DNA from: Flagellimonas hadalis
GTDB taxonomy: Bacteria > Bacteroidota > Bacteroidia > Flavobacteriales > Flavobacteriaceae
Reading direction: 5' to 3'
DNA length: 64,000 nucleotides
NCBI RefSeq assembly: GCF_007785775.2
Contig: NZ_VNIK02000007.1
Location: forward strand, 161,602 to 225,601
Positions 18,901-27,025 of the stretch are shown here, in pieces (position 1 is the first letter of the stretch; each line of letters starts with the position of its first letter). Both the position numbers and the translations under genes were made by a program. The notes beneath the pieces are model-generated. The model was not told the DNA's origin. It saw nothing but the letters and a program-made list of their open reading frames with translations, and searched no databases.

Positions 18901-19072
18901 CAAAATCCGTGGTGGTACCCCTGGATGTGTTTTTGAGAATTACAGATGCCCCAGGAAGCGGGGCGCCACTTTCATCCTTGACCGTGCCTCGGACAGTTGA
19001 GTCCTGTGCCTGTACGAGCACGGTAAACAGTAAAGATAAAGCACATAATACATATGACTTTGTTAGCTTCAT
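15950..19072 (-). CDS. SusC/RagA-type TonB-dependent transporter (laminarin locus)
   Basis: This 1040-aa protein has a signal peptide (1-22), then a CarboxypepD-regulatory-like domain (about 26-108: VRGTVKDESGAPLPGASVIL ... TTTDFDGNFEI). The plug follows (EIVVVGYGTQKKSVVTGAIS ... LWVVDGVIV), then the 22-strand barrel, ending in the aromatic YYPQARTGMLGINLQF. It imports glycan fragments across the outer membrane using TonB energy, together with the SusD protein. It is the first gene of the SusC-SusD-PKD transcript. Its leader (sense: ...AATTAACTTAAACTAACAAC-ATG) resembles the leaders of the other two SusC genes here. Confidence 0.95.
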   Translation of the reverse strand: MKLTKSYVLCALSLLFTVLVQAQDSTVRGTVKDESGAPLPGASVILKNTSRGTTTDFDGNFEIGVPSDGTLVFSYVGYTPAEETIAGRSQIEVTLQPDVSLLDEIVVVGYGTQKKSVVTGAISGVKEGDLQDLPINRVEQSLQGRASGITIAANSGQPGAASTIRVRGITTLNNNEPLWVVDGVIVDAGGIGYLNQSDVASIEVLKDAASAAIYGSRAAAGVILVTTKSGKSGKLSVNYNGYTGISAPARKLDLLNAAQYATLRNEASVAGGGSILFPNPDSYGKGTDWQEQIFSNSAKRENHEISVSGGTEKSTFYASFGYLDQEGIVVSDISHYIRKNFRLNSTHQINDYIRVGQTFGYSNEKNAAIDGNTFYGGPLSSAVNLDPITPAIETDPAVLAGVPYVDGTGSLRPDLILAPNGFPYGISTLVGQEMTNPLAFTKTRLGNHSWSDNFVGNAYVEVEPIENLRIRSTFGGKLAYWGGESFNPVAFLTSSFVTSQNSLSRNTNKGFGWNIENTASYNKALGGHDFTVLLGQGVYVDNITEGQSITYNNIPVNNYKDASFNFDIPTEQINASAYTGVIHKVTSLFARLNYAFQEKYLFTGIVRRDGSSRFGSNNKFGIFPSFSAGWVANKENFWPENNIVNQLKIRGSYGVTGSDQIGDFKYLSTIGDGRNYAVGNTGSVVIGNSPDAPANPDLKWEETSQTNIGLDATLFNGLNVTFDWYYKKTTGILRDVPLPGYVGATGSPAGNVADMENKGVDLGLSYNKSFGDLRFSLSGNMSTVHNEVTFLGEGVEFLSGGTTVQASTFPITRTQVGQPVNSFFGFVTDGIFQNQAEIDAYVNSEGQPMQPVARPGDFRWKDVDGDGSITDNDRDFIGSSIPKVTFGINLNVNYKNFDLLVFAQGAAGNKIFQALRRLDIGSANFQTSALGRWSGEGSSNTFPRLTTNDTNKNFTNPSDFYLEDGDYLRFKTIQFGYTLPQDVLGKVGISKIRLYVTGENLITFTKYTGFDPEIGGNVFGIDRGYYPQARTGMLGINLQF

Positions 19073-19164
19073 GTGTTGTTAGTTTAAGTTAATTAATGTT
19101 AAAAAAATGTGCATTTTTCAGCGATGATAGGCAAGATTTTGACAATGCCACAATAAAATTCCCC

Positions 19165-19212
19165 TACAAAAACACATCAACATTAAATTTAAATCTTACA
19201 AAAACACATCAA
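19165..19212. repeat. Direct repeat TACAAAAACACATCAA, two copies 32 bp apart
   Basis: The exact 16-mer occurs at 19165-19180 and 19197-19212. A looser third copy (GTAAAAAACACAACAA, 12/16) is at 19285-19300. The copies lie in the 268-bp divergent region between SusC (19072) and the triple-Y/LuxR regulator (19341). A 32-bp period is three helical turns. This is a plausible binding site for that regulator; inference only. Confidence 0.5.
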
Positions 19213-19340
19213 AAAATACTATATATCATTGTTTTACAATATTTTAAAAACAAAATAATACTTATCTTGTATTTCATGTTTTTTGTAAAAAACACAACAA
19301 ACGGATAAATTGCGCTTTATGGACACAATCAGGGGAAATT

Positions 19341-22298
19341 ATGGGTAGTCTCAAATCAATTTTTTATCTATTTATTACGTTTTGCCATCTAGAAGGGAGA
19401 ATCAAGGAAGACAGTCTAAAATTCACCTTTAAATGCATCCTTGCGTTTCTTGTTTTTTTGCAGCACCTATCCCCTGTCCAGGGTCAGGTCAAGGGCATTG
19501 GATTGCCCAGTATCACGAACTATACAAAAACAGAATATCAAAGTGGCACCCAAAACTGGGACATAGATCAAGATACCAATGGCAATGTCTATTTTGCCAA
19601 TAACAATGGGTTGCTGCAATTTGATGGATCCACTTGGCGAACCTATAAAATACCCAACTCCAACAATGTACGGTCTGTAAAGTTCGACCCCTCGTCAGGA
19701 AGGATCTATGTAGGGGCATACAATGAGTTTGGATACTTTGAATCAAGTGAAGATGGTGGGCTTTCCTATGTTTCCCTAATTCCTAAAATTTTGGAATCCA
19801 AATACAGGTCCACTGATTTTATCTGGAACATCCATCTTTTCCAGGACGAGGTCATTTTTCAGTCTTTTGGAACTGTGTATGTACTTAAAAATGAGAAAAT
19901 TACTCCAATGCCAGCGGAAGGCAGATTCCAGTTTTCATACAAGGCCGAAGACAAGCTTTACTTTCAAGAGGTGACCAAAGGAATCTTGGAGTATAAGGAT
20001 GGAAGAATGTTCGCTTTACCAGGGACAAATTCACTGAATTCCTATGAAATCTGGGGAATCTTTTCACTGGAAGACGATACATTATTGATCGCCACATTGG
20101 AAGCAGGCCTCTTTATCCATGATGGGCAACATGTATACCCCTGGAACACTGAGGCAAATCAATTCATCAAAAACAACAGTTCATTGGGCGGGGTAAAGAT
20201 CAATGAAGATCTCTTTGTCCTCAACTCGGTTTTAGGAGGCATTGTCATTTGCAATTCCAAAGGTGGGGTTGTTCAACAAATAGATTTAAAAAAAGGCCTA
20301 AAGAACAATACCGTATTGAGTTCCTTTTTAGATAATTCGAACAACCTTTGGTTGGGTCTGGACAATGGGATTTCCTACCTGAACATCAACTCACCCTTTA
20401 CCTATTTCAGCTCCAGCCTGAATTTGAGTTCCGTATATGCCACTGTGGTCCATAACGAAAACCTCTACGTGGCCACCAACCAAGGTGTATTCTATCACAA
20501 ATTGAACGGGACTTTTAAGGACGATTCCTTCAGATTGGTGGAAGGGACCGCTACCCAATCATGGAACATACAGGTAATTGCGGGCGAACTGATCTGCGCC
20601 AACAACAAAGGGGCCTTGGTCATTAACGGTAACAAGGTGAGCCGGGTATTGGGACATACAGGCTATTTTGGTTTCAAGGAAATCCCTGGGCTTCCCGGAT
20701 ATATCTTGGGATCCAACTATGGGGGTTTCTCACTTTTTAAGATGGGTCCAAGAGGTATTGAATTTCAGAACAGGATGGATGGTTTTTATAATTCTTCCAA
20801 GGATTTTGAAATGGATGCCGATTATGTCTGGCTCCTTCGCGATCAGTTCCTATACCAGCTCGAATTGGCGGATGACCTCCAGACCTTATCCATAAAAAAA
20901 AGGCACACGTCCTTAAACGGTGATGGCACCGGCATCAATACCCTTAAAAAAATAGACAACACCCTTTATTTCGTTTCTGAAAACCACTTCTATAGTTATT
21001 CCAAAGAGTTGGATGCCTTTCGAGAAGATTTGGTACTAAGTGGGCTCTTCAAGGGGCTCCCTACCATTAATTCCGTAGCTAAAGATACCCATGGAAATTT
21101 ATGGTACACCTACGATCAATCCAATGAAATTGGGGTGCTCATGAAATTGGAAGGCCCCGGATACACCAATGTACTAGAGCCCTTTTCCAATCTTACGGGA
21201 AACCTTGTGTTCAACTACCTATCGGTGAACACGATCGATCCAAACAATATTTTTATTGGCTTGATCAATGGCTTGGCGCATTACGATTCCCAGTTTTCCA
21301 AGGAAAACATAGCCCGCCCCAAAGCCTTTATCCGAAGTTTCTCCTATGGGGATCAAACCATTGTACAGGGCAATCCCCAGCATAAAGAAATGGAATATGG
21401 ACTTCCCTATGCCAACAATAACGTGAGTTTTACATTTTCATCCCCTGATTTTGAAAGTGGCAAGAATATTCAGTATTCCTACCAACTGGAACCCTTTGAC
21501 AAACAATGGAGCATTTGGTCCAAACAAGCCCTGAAGGAATATACCAATCTCAGGGAAGGCACCTATACCATGAGGGTAAAGGAAAAGAACAGCTATGGTG
21601 TGGAATCGGAGCCTGCATCCCTGACATTTACCGTGAGTCCGCCATGGTACCGACATCCCTTTGCCTATATCGGATACTTTATTATGGGCTGTCTGATCAT
21701 TTATTTGATCAGGTTACAGGTTCAGGCCAAAATCAGGAAGAACAAATATTATGAGACCATTGAGCAGCGTAAGTTATATCTGGAAAAGGAGTCCAAAATA
21801 CGCATAGAGCAGTACCGTCTGGAAAAAAAGATACAAAAACTCAATAAGGAAAAACTAAAGACCAAGATTTTGGCCAAGGACAAAGAATTGGTGAACAACT
21901 CGCTCCAAGTGGTAAAAAAGAACAAGACCTTGAGCAATATTGTCCAAAAATTGAAGGAAATGGATATTGAGTCCATGAACGAGGAAACCAAGTCCCAACT
22001 CACCACTTTGAAGAAAAACATTCAAAAGGAAATTGGTGGCAACAGTTGGAAAGACCTTGAAAAACACATCAAAAATGTACACTTTGAGTTTTTGAAAAGA
22101 CTCAAGGAAAAATACCCCCATATTTCGCCAAGGGAACTGGATCTATCCACCTACCTGCTCATGAACATGTCCACCAAGGAAATTGCCCAAGTGATGAACA
22201 TATCCAATGGCGGTGTCGAATTGGCCCGCTATCGGCTACGAAAAAAACTCGGCCTATCCAGAAAAGAAAACCTTTCCGGTTTTTTGATGAACATTTGA
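19341..22298 (+). CDS. Triple-Y-domain sensor fused to LuxR-type HTH regulator
   Basis: This is a 985-aa protein. A hydrophobic export segment lies at about 28-48 (CILAFLVFLQHLSPVQGQ), after an unusual 27-residue lead that might mean the true start is a later non-ATG codon. A two-component-regulator-type beta-propeller fills about 50-680 (repeats such as GNVYFANNNGLLQFDGSTW and NNLWLGLDNGISYLN). A Y_Y_Y domain covers about 686-765 and a transmembrane helix about 773-793. A long Lys/Glu coiled coil follows (about 800-915). A LuxR-type HTH ends the chain (about 922-985: SPRELDLSTYL, STKEIAQVMNISNGGVE). It lacks kinase and receiver domains, so ligand binding in the periplasm would act directly on the cytoplasmic HTH. 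It is divergent from the laminarin SusC operon and is its likely activator. Confidence 0.88.
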   Translation: MGSLKSIFYLFITFCHLEGRIKEDSLKFTFKCILAFLVFLQHLSPVQGQVKGIGLPSITNYTKTEYQSGTQNWDIDQDTNGNVYFANNNGLLQFDGSTWRTYKIPNSNNVRSVKFDPSSGRIYVGAYNEFGYFESSEDGGLSYVSLIPKILESKYRSTDFIWNIHLFQDEVIFQSFGTVYVLKNEKITPMPAEGRFQFSYKAEDKLYFQEVTKGILEYKDGRMFALPGTNSLNSYEIWGIFSLEDDTLLIATLEAGLFIHDGQHVYPWNTEANQFIKNNSSLGGVKINEDLFVLNSVLGGIVICNSKGGVVQQIDLKKGLKNNTVLSSFLDNSNNLWLGLDNGISYLNINSPFTYFSSSLNLSSVYATVVHNENLYVATNQGVFYHKLNGTFKDDSFRLVEGTATQSWNIQVIAGELICANNKGALVINGNKVSRVLGHTGYFGFKEIPGLPGYILGSNYGGFSLFKMGPRGIEFQNRMDGFYNSSKDFEMDADYVWLLRDQFLYQLELADDLQTLSIKKRHTSLNGDGTGINTLKKIDNTLYFVSENHFYSYSKELDAFREDLVLSGLFKGLPTINSVAKDTHGNLWYTYDQSNEIGVLMKLEGPGYTNVLEPFSNLTGNLVFNYLSVNTIDPNNIFIGLINGLAHYDSQFSKENIARPKAFIRSFSYGDQTIVQGNPQHKEMEYGLPYANNNVSFTFSSPDFESGKNIQYSYQLEPFDKQWSIWSKQALKEYTNLREGTYTMRVKEKNSYGVESEPASLTFTVSPPWYRHPFAYIGYFIMGCLIIYLIRLQVQAKIRKNKYYETIEQRKLYLEKESKIRIEQYRLEKKIQKLNKEKLKTKILAKDKELVNNSLQVVKKNKTLSNIVQKLKEMDIESMNEETKSQLTTLKKNIQKEIGGNSWKDLEKHIKNVHFEFLKRLKEKYPHISPRELDLSTYLLMNMSTKEIAQVMNISNGGVELARYRLRKKLGLSRKENLSGFLMNI

Positions 22299-22457
22299 TT
22301 GGTCGATTGTTTTTCAGTGCATGGTGGCCTTTCTCAAAAAATGCCAAATATCTTTATTGAGTCCAATCTTGATCTACCATCCAAAGTCGTTTCAAACCTA
22401 TGCAAATTTTTCTGGTTTAAAATCCCCTGGACGTCCATGGTCCCGTGATATCCATTT

Positions 22458-23597
22458 TTAATTTTCCACAAAAGCATTCATCCTGAGTATGGTCCCATCT
22501 GGATTATGTATAAGTTCGGTCATTTTCACACTTCTCAAATGCGTCTTTCCACCCGACATGGAGCTATCATGGAAAAACAACCACCACTTGCCCTGATATT
22601 CCACTATGGAATGATGGTTGGTCCAACCCAATACGGGATCAAGGATCACGCCTTGGTACGTGAACGGGCCATAGGGATTATCGGCAATCGCATAAGCGAT
22701 GTTGTGTGTATCCCCTGTGGAATAGGATAAATAATAGGTGTCATTGTATCGGTGCACCCATGCTGCCTCAAAAAACCTGCGGGCGTTGTCCCCAGCCTTG
22801 ATGGGGTCACCATTTTTATCGAGTACAAGAACATCCTTGGGTTCTTCGGCAAAACTGACCATATCATCGTTCATTAGGGCAATCTTGGGAGCGATGGCGG
22901 GTTCATCATCTGTAGGATATTGGTCCTCACCAAGGTATTTACCATCTTTCCATTGTTGGAGCTGTCCGCCCCAGATACCTCCAAAATACATATAATATCT
23001 GCCATCGGTATCCTCAAAAACCGCAGGGTCCATACTATAGCTTCCCTCGATAGGGAGATCCAACGCCTTGAAGGGACCTGCTGGCGAGTCACTTTTGGCC
23101 ACACCAATGTGAAAGATATCTTTTTTGTCCTTCACTGGAAAATATAAAAAGTATTCCCCTTCCTTTTCGGCGGCATCGGGGGCCCACATTTGTCTTCCGG
23201 CCCAAGGCACATCATCAATATGCAGTGCCAATCCATGGTCTGTCACCTCTCCCCCTACACTATCCATGGAAAACACATGGTAATCCTCCATATTGAAGTG
23301 ACTGCCCAGATCATCTTCCGGAATACCTGACTCAAAATCGTGGGAGGGATACACATATAGTTTCCCTTCAAAAACATGGGCCGAAGGATCGGCGGTATAT
23401 AATTTGGAGCTTAGGGTATATACAACATCTGGGGTTCTCCCGATAGTATCCGCCACAATGCTATCATTCGTAGCGACCTCATCGGGCATTTTCTTTTGTT
23501 GCTTACAGGAGGCGGCCAAAACCAGTAAAAATGACAAAATACCTGGAAGATAAAATCGAGTTGGGTTGTTTTTGCAGGTGAAAATTGTGTTTTTCAT
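22458..23597 (-). CDS. GH43 lipoprotein (beta-xylosidase / arabinofuranosidase type)
   Basis: This 379-aa protein has a long basic N terminus and a lipobox LAASC. The five-bladed propeller shows the GH43 triad: general base Asp in YTADPSAHVF, pKa-setting Asp in SMDPAVFEDTDG, and acid Glu in RRFFEAAWVHR. The opening SSKLYTADPSAHVFEGKLYV and the WAPDAAEKEGEYFLYFP block fit the xylosidase/arabinofuranosidase branch. It is divergent from SusC at 23872. A LacI-type operator-like site at 23647-23658 lies 50 bp upstream of its start, linking it to the xylan regulon. The exact specificity cannot be read from sequence. Confidence 0.85.
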   Translation of the reverse strand: MKNTIFTCKNNPTRFYLPGILSFLLVLAASCKQQKKMPDEVATNDSIVADTIGRTPDVVYTLSSKLYTADPSAHVFEGKLYVYPSHDFESGIPEDDLGSHFNMEDYHVFSMDSVGGEVTDHGLALHIDDVPWAGRQMWAPDAAEKEGEYFLYFPVKDKKDIFHIGVAKSDSPAGPFKALDLPIEGSYSMDPAVFEDTDGRYYMYFGGIWGGQLQQWKDGKYLGEDQYPTDDEPAIAPKIALMNDDMVSFAEEPKDVLVLDKNGDPIKAGDNARRFFEAAWVHRYNDTYYLSYSTGDTHNIAYAIADNPYGPFTYQGVILDPVLGWTNHHSIVEYQGKWWLFFHDSSMSGGKTHLRSVKMTELIHNPDGTILRMNAFVEN

Positions 23598-23646
23598 AGG
23601 ATAATGTATGGATTTAAATGTTAAAAATACACATTAATATGGTATA

Positions 23647-23658
23647 GCAATCGTTTGC
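23647..23658. promoter_or_regulatory. LacI-type operator-like site (GCAATCGTTTGC)
   Basis: This matches the central 12 bp of the 16-bp palindrome ACGCAATCGATTGCGT at 11 of 12 positions. It lies 50 bp upstream of the GH43 start (minus strand) and 110 bp from a stronger copy at 23757, which would allow looping. Confidence 0.5.
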
Positions 23659-23700
23659 TTAGTCTTTTTAAGGAACCTATTCAGTTGTATATCCATAGTT

Positions 23701-23722
23701 TAAGCCCTATAAATAGGGCTTA
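23701..23722. repeat. Perfect 10-bp inverted repeat TAAGCCCTAT-aa-ATAGGGCTTA
   Basis: The arms are 23701-23710 and 23713-23722 with a 2-bp centre. It sits midway between the two LacI-like sites in the GH43/SusC divergent region. The tiny loop makes a DNA-binding site for a dimer more likely than an RNA hairpin. No T-run follows on either strand. Confidence 0.6.
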
Positions 23723-23756
23723 TCAAATATTTTTCAGCTCAATTTTAAATTTTTTT

Positions 23757-23772
23757 ACGCAACCGATTGCGT
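23757..23772. promoter_or_regulatory. LacI-type operator (ACGCAACCGATTGCGT)
   Basis: This 16-mer matches the perfect palindrome at 33259 in 15 of 16 positions. It lies 99 bp upstream of the SusC start codon. A -7-like element TATATTTA occurs 16 bp downstream (23789-23796). Confidence 0.75.
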
Positions 23773-23871
23773 CAACAAATATAATGTGTATATTTATCAC
23801 ATTCTAAATATTATGTACACTTTTTTGTCATAATGGAACGAATTAACTAAACAAAATAAAAACTTAGTAAC

Positions 23872-26800
23872 ATGACTAAACAACCATTAACTGTTCACAC
23901 AAATAACAGGGGGACAACACCTTTGTTTTTGTACTTGACAAGCCTTTTGCTGTTCGTGCTTTCCACCACTACTGTGCTAGCCCAGAATACCATACAGGTA
24001 TCCGGTTCCGTCACCGATACTTCGGGCGCTCCTATTCCAGGGGTTAGCATCATCGTGCAAAACACGACAAATGGAACAACAACAGATTTTGACGGGAACT
24101 ACGTAATTGAGGCGGCTTCCAATGCCACGTTGGAGTTCCGCTATCTTGGATTCGTAACACAAACGGTTGCGATCAATGGTCGATCCACAGTAAGTGTCCA
24201 GTTGGCAGAAGACACCCAAGAATTGGATGAGGTAGTCGTAATCGGCTATGGAACGCAAAGAAGGGAGTCCGTAACGGGTTCGGTAGTTTCCATTAAAGGC
24301 GAAAGCCTGAACGAGGTGCAAAGTGCCAACTTCACCCAAGCCCTTGTGGGACGTGCCGCTGGTGTAAATATTTCCTCTACCAGTACGCGGCCGGGAGCTG
24401 CGCCACAAATTCAAATTCGTGGTGTACGCTCGCTTACTGCCTCAAACGACCCCCTTATTGTATTAAATGGTATTCCTTTTTCTGGGGGACTGAGTGACAT
24501 CAACCAAAACGACATTGAGAGCTTGGACATCTTAAAGGATGCCTCGGCCACCGCAATTTATGGGTCTAGGGGAGCCAATGGCGTAATCATCATCACAACA
24601 AAGTCAGGCACAAAGGGGCAAAAGGCACAATTCACTTACAATTCCTATTATGGCACCAAGGAAGTATTTGCCAAACTTCCCGTAATGAATACGGCCCAAC
24701 TATTGACATTACGGGAGATTGCCGCTGCCAATGGTACAGGAACGCCCACAGGAAATGATGAAAGTGTTGATAATGATACCGATTGGCAAGATTTATTGTT
24801 TGGATCATCGATGCAAACCGCGCATGATATCACTGTACAAGGGGGTACTGAAAATGGTACCTACAATGTAGGTTTGGGCTATTTTAAAGAGACTTCTCCT
24901 GTTCCTGGCGATTCTTTTCAAAGATATTCCCTACGTTTTTCATTGGACCAAGAGGTGGGCAAATTATTTCGCTATGGGGTAAACTCAGTGATGAACTATA
25001 GTATTACCAATAGTATAGTCGGTCCAGCCGGGGTGTATACCGCATCACCGCTTTTAAGTCCTTATGATGAAAATGGAAACTTTTTGGAATCTGTTAGACT
25101 TACGGATGGCCAAGACCAAGTATTTATCCCCTCGCGAAATGAAATCAGCCGAATAGGAAAACGAAGAGCAAACGAACAATTGGACTTCGGTACCTATAAC
25201 AACATTTACGGTGAACTTAAAATGCCCTTTATTGCTGAAGGCCTTAAGTACCGCCTCAACATTGGTCTTAACCTAAGGTCGAGCAGGGATGGTGATTTTA
25301 CGGGACAGGGTGTCTTTAGTTTTAATCCGGATCAACCTAACTCGGCCAGTTACGGTACCAGTCTTACACGGGACTATGTAGTTGAGAACCAATTGATTTT
25401 CGACCGCATCTTTGCCAATAAGCACAAAGTGAATTTTGTGGGGCTTTTCTCGGCTCAAGGAAATGATTTTGATAATTCCTTTATCCGGGTTCAAAATATA
25501 CCGGACGAAAACGATTTATGGTACAATACGGATTCAGCCTTATTGGAAGATGTAATGGATTACGATACCGGTTATACAGAATGGGGGCTGTTATCTTTGA
25601 TGGGAAGGGTGTTGTATGAATATGACAACCGTTACCTGCTTACCGCTACCATCCGTTCAGATGGATCTTCCCGATTATCTCCCGGGAACAAGTGGTATAC
25701 GTATCCTGCGGTATCCGTGGGGTGGAACATTGCCAATGAAGCCTTTATGGATAATGTTGATGCGATCAACCAATTAAAATTAAGGGCGGGCTATGGAGAA
25801 ACCTCCAATCAGGCCATTGATCCTTTCTCAGTTCAAGGACGACTAAACGGTGGTGACACCAATCCTGCATATAATTTCGGTGATACCTTTTCAAATGGTT
25901 TTGTGGTGACCCAATTGCCCAACCCAAATTTAAAATGGGAGTTTTCGCAAACCTATAATTACGGTATTGATTTTGGGCTGTTCAACAATCGACTCTCAGG
26001 AACGGTCGAGTATTATGAAACCAAGACCAACAATATTCTGCTTAACCTCGGCCTACCAAGTACTTCTGGTGTAAGCAACGTAACCAGCAATGTGGGTAAA
26101 ACAAAGAGTAATGGTGTGGAAATAGCACTGAATGCCACCCCAATCCAAACTTCGGATTTTACCTGGGATATAGGTGTTAACTTGTATACCAACAGAAATG
26201 AGATTGTGGAATTGGCATCAGGTCAACAAGAAGATGTAGGTAACCTTTGGTTCGTAGGCCAACCCCTTAGCGTTATTTTTGACCATGAACGATTGGGATT
26301 GTGGAATGCCGATGATGAAGGAGCTGAATTTCTAGAACAATATGAACCAGGCGGTAATCTGGGTATGATTCGGGTTCGATATACCGGGGAATTTAATCCG
26401 GATGGTTCTCCTGTTCGACAAATCAATGCTGATGACAGGGTAGTTATAGATCCAACTCCAGATTTCCGAGGAGGGTTCAATACCCGTTTGGCTTACAAGA
26501 ATTTTGATTTTAACATGGTGGGTTCCTTTCAGAGTGGAGGTATTTTGGTAAGCACCCTACACAATAATAACGGTAACACCATGAGGCTAAATGGTAGGGG
26601 AAACAACCTTAACGTGGAGTATTGGACCCCGACCAACACAGATGCCAAATATCCTGCACCAGGGGGCATAGGGGGAGACCGTCCAAAATATGGTAGTACC
26701 TTGGGATATTTTGATGGCTCTTACCTGAAAGTACGTGCCATGACCTTGGGCTATAGGTTTGACCCCAATGTGATCAAGGCAATGGGAGCCAAAAATTTAT

Positions 26801-27021
26801 ACCTATATGCCACAGTACAAAACCCATTTGTACTATTCTCCGATTTCAACGATGCATCGGGATTGGATCCAGAAATAACAAATTCCGGGGTGAACAACGA
26901 CGGAGTCCGGCAAAATGCGGATATAAATACAGCAGGTCTTATTTCCGGTAATATCCCGACTATTGGTACCAACGTACCATCTACACGAAATTATTTATTT
27001 GGATTAAATGTAACTTTCTAA
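23872..27021 (+). CDS. SusC/RagA-type TonB-dependent transporter (xylan-linked)
   Basis: This 1049-aa protein has a signal peptide (about 20-38, ending TTVLAQ). A CarboxypepD-regulatory-like domain follows (VSGSVTDTSGAPIPGVSIIV ... TTTDFDGNYVI), then a plug starting EVVVIGYGTQRRESVTGSVV with LIVLNGIPF and SATAIYGSRGANGVIIITTK. The barrel ends STRNYLFGLNVTF. It is the outer-membrane importer for glycan oligomers and is encoded 4 bp before its SusD partner. The LacI-type operator at 23757-23772 in its promoter region suggests co-regulation with the xylan island. The leader carries GAATTAACTAAAC (23840-23852). Confidence 0.95.
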   Translation: MTKQPLTVHTNNRGTTPLFLYLTSLLLFVLSTTTVLAQNTIQVSGSVTDTSGAPIPGVSIIVQNTTNGTTTDFDGNYVIEAASNATLEFRYLGFVTQTVAINGRSTVSVQLAEDTQELDEVVVIGYGTQRRESVTGSVVSIKGESLNEVQSANFTQALVGRAAGVNISSTSTRPGAAPQIQIRGVRSLTASNDPLIVLNGIPFSGGLSDINQNDIESLDILKDASATAIYGSRGANGVIIITTKSGTKGQKAQFTYNSYYGTKEVFAKLPVMNTAQLLTLREIAAANGTGTPTGNDESVDNDTDWQDLLFGSSMQTAHDITVQGGTENGTYNVGLGYFKETSPVPGDSFQRYSLRFSLDQEVGKLFRYGVNSVMNYSITNSIVGPAGVYTASPLLSPYDENGNFLESVRLTDGQDQVFIPSRNEISRIGKRRANEQLDFGTYNNIYGELKMPFIAEGLKYRLNIGLNLRSSRDGDFTGQGVFSFNPDQPNSASYGTSLTRDYVVENQLIFDRIFANKHKVNFVGLFSAQGNDFDNSFIRVQNIPDENDLWYNTDSALLEDVMDYDTGYTEWGLLSLMGRVLYEYDNRYLLTATIRSDGSSRLSPGNKWYTYPAVSVGWNIANEAFMDNVDAINQLKLRAGYGETSNQAIDPFSVQGRLNGGDTNPAYNFGDTFSNGFVVTQLPNPNLKWEFSQTYNYGIDFGLFNNRLSGTVEYYETKTNNILLNLGLPSTSGVSNVTSNVGKTKSNGVEIALNATPIQTSDFTWDIGVNLYTNRNEIVELASGQQEDVGNLWFVGQPLSVIFDHERLGLWNADDEGAEFLEQYEPGGNLGMIRVRYTGEFNPDGSPVRQINADDRVVIDPTPDFRGGFNTRLAYKNFDFNMVGSFQSGGILVSTLHNNNGNTMRLNGRGNNLNVEYWTPTNTDAKYPAPGGIGGDRPKYGSTLGYFDGSYLKVRAMTLGYRFDPNVIKAMGAKNLYLYATVQNPFVLFSDFNDASGLDPEITNSGVNNDGVRQNADINTAGLISGNIPTIGTNVPSTRNYLFGLNVTF

Positions 27022-27025
27022 AAAA

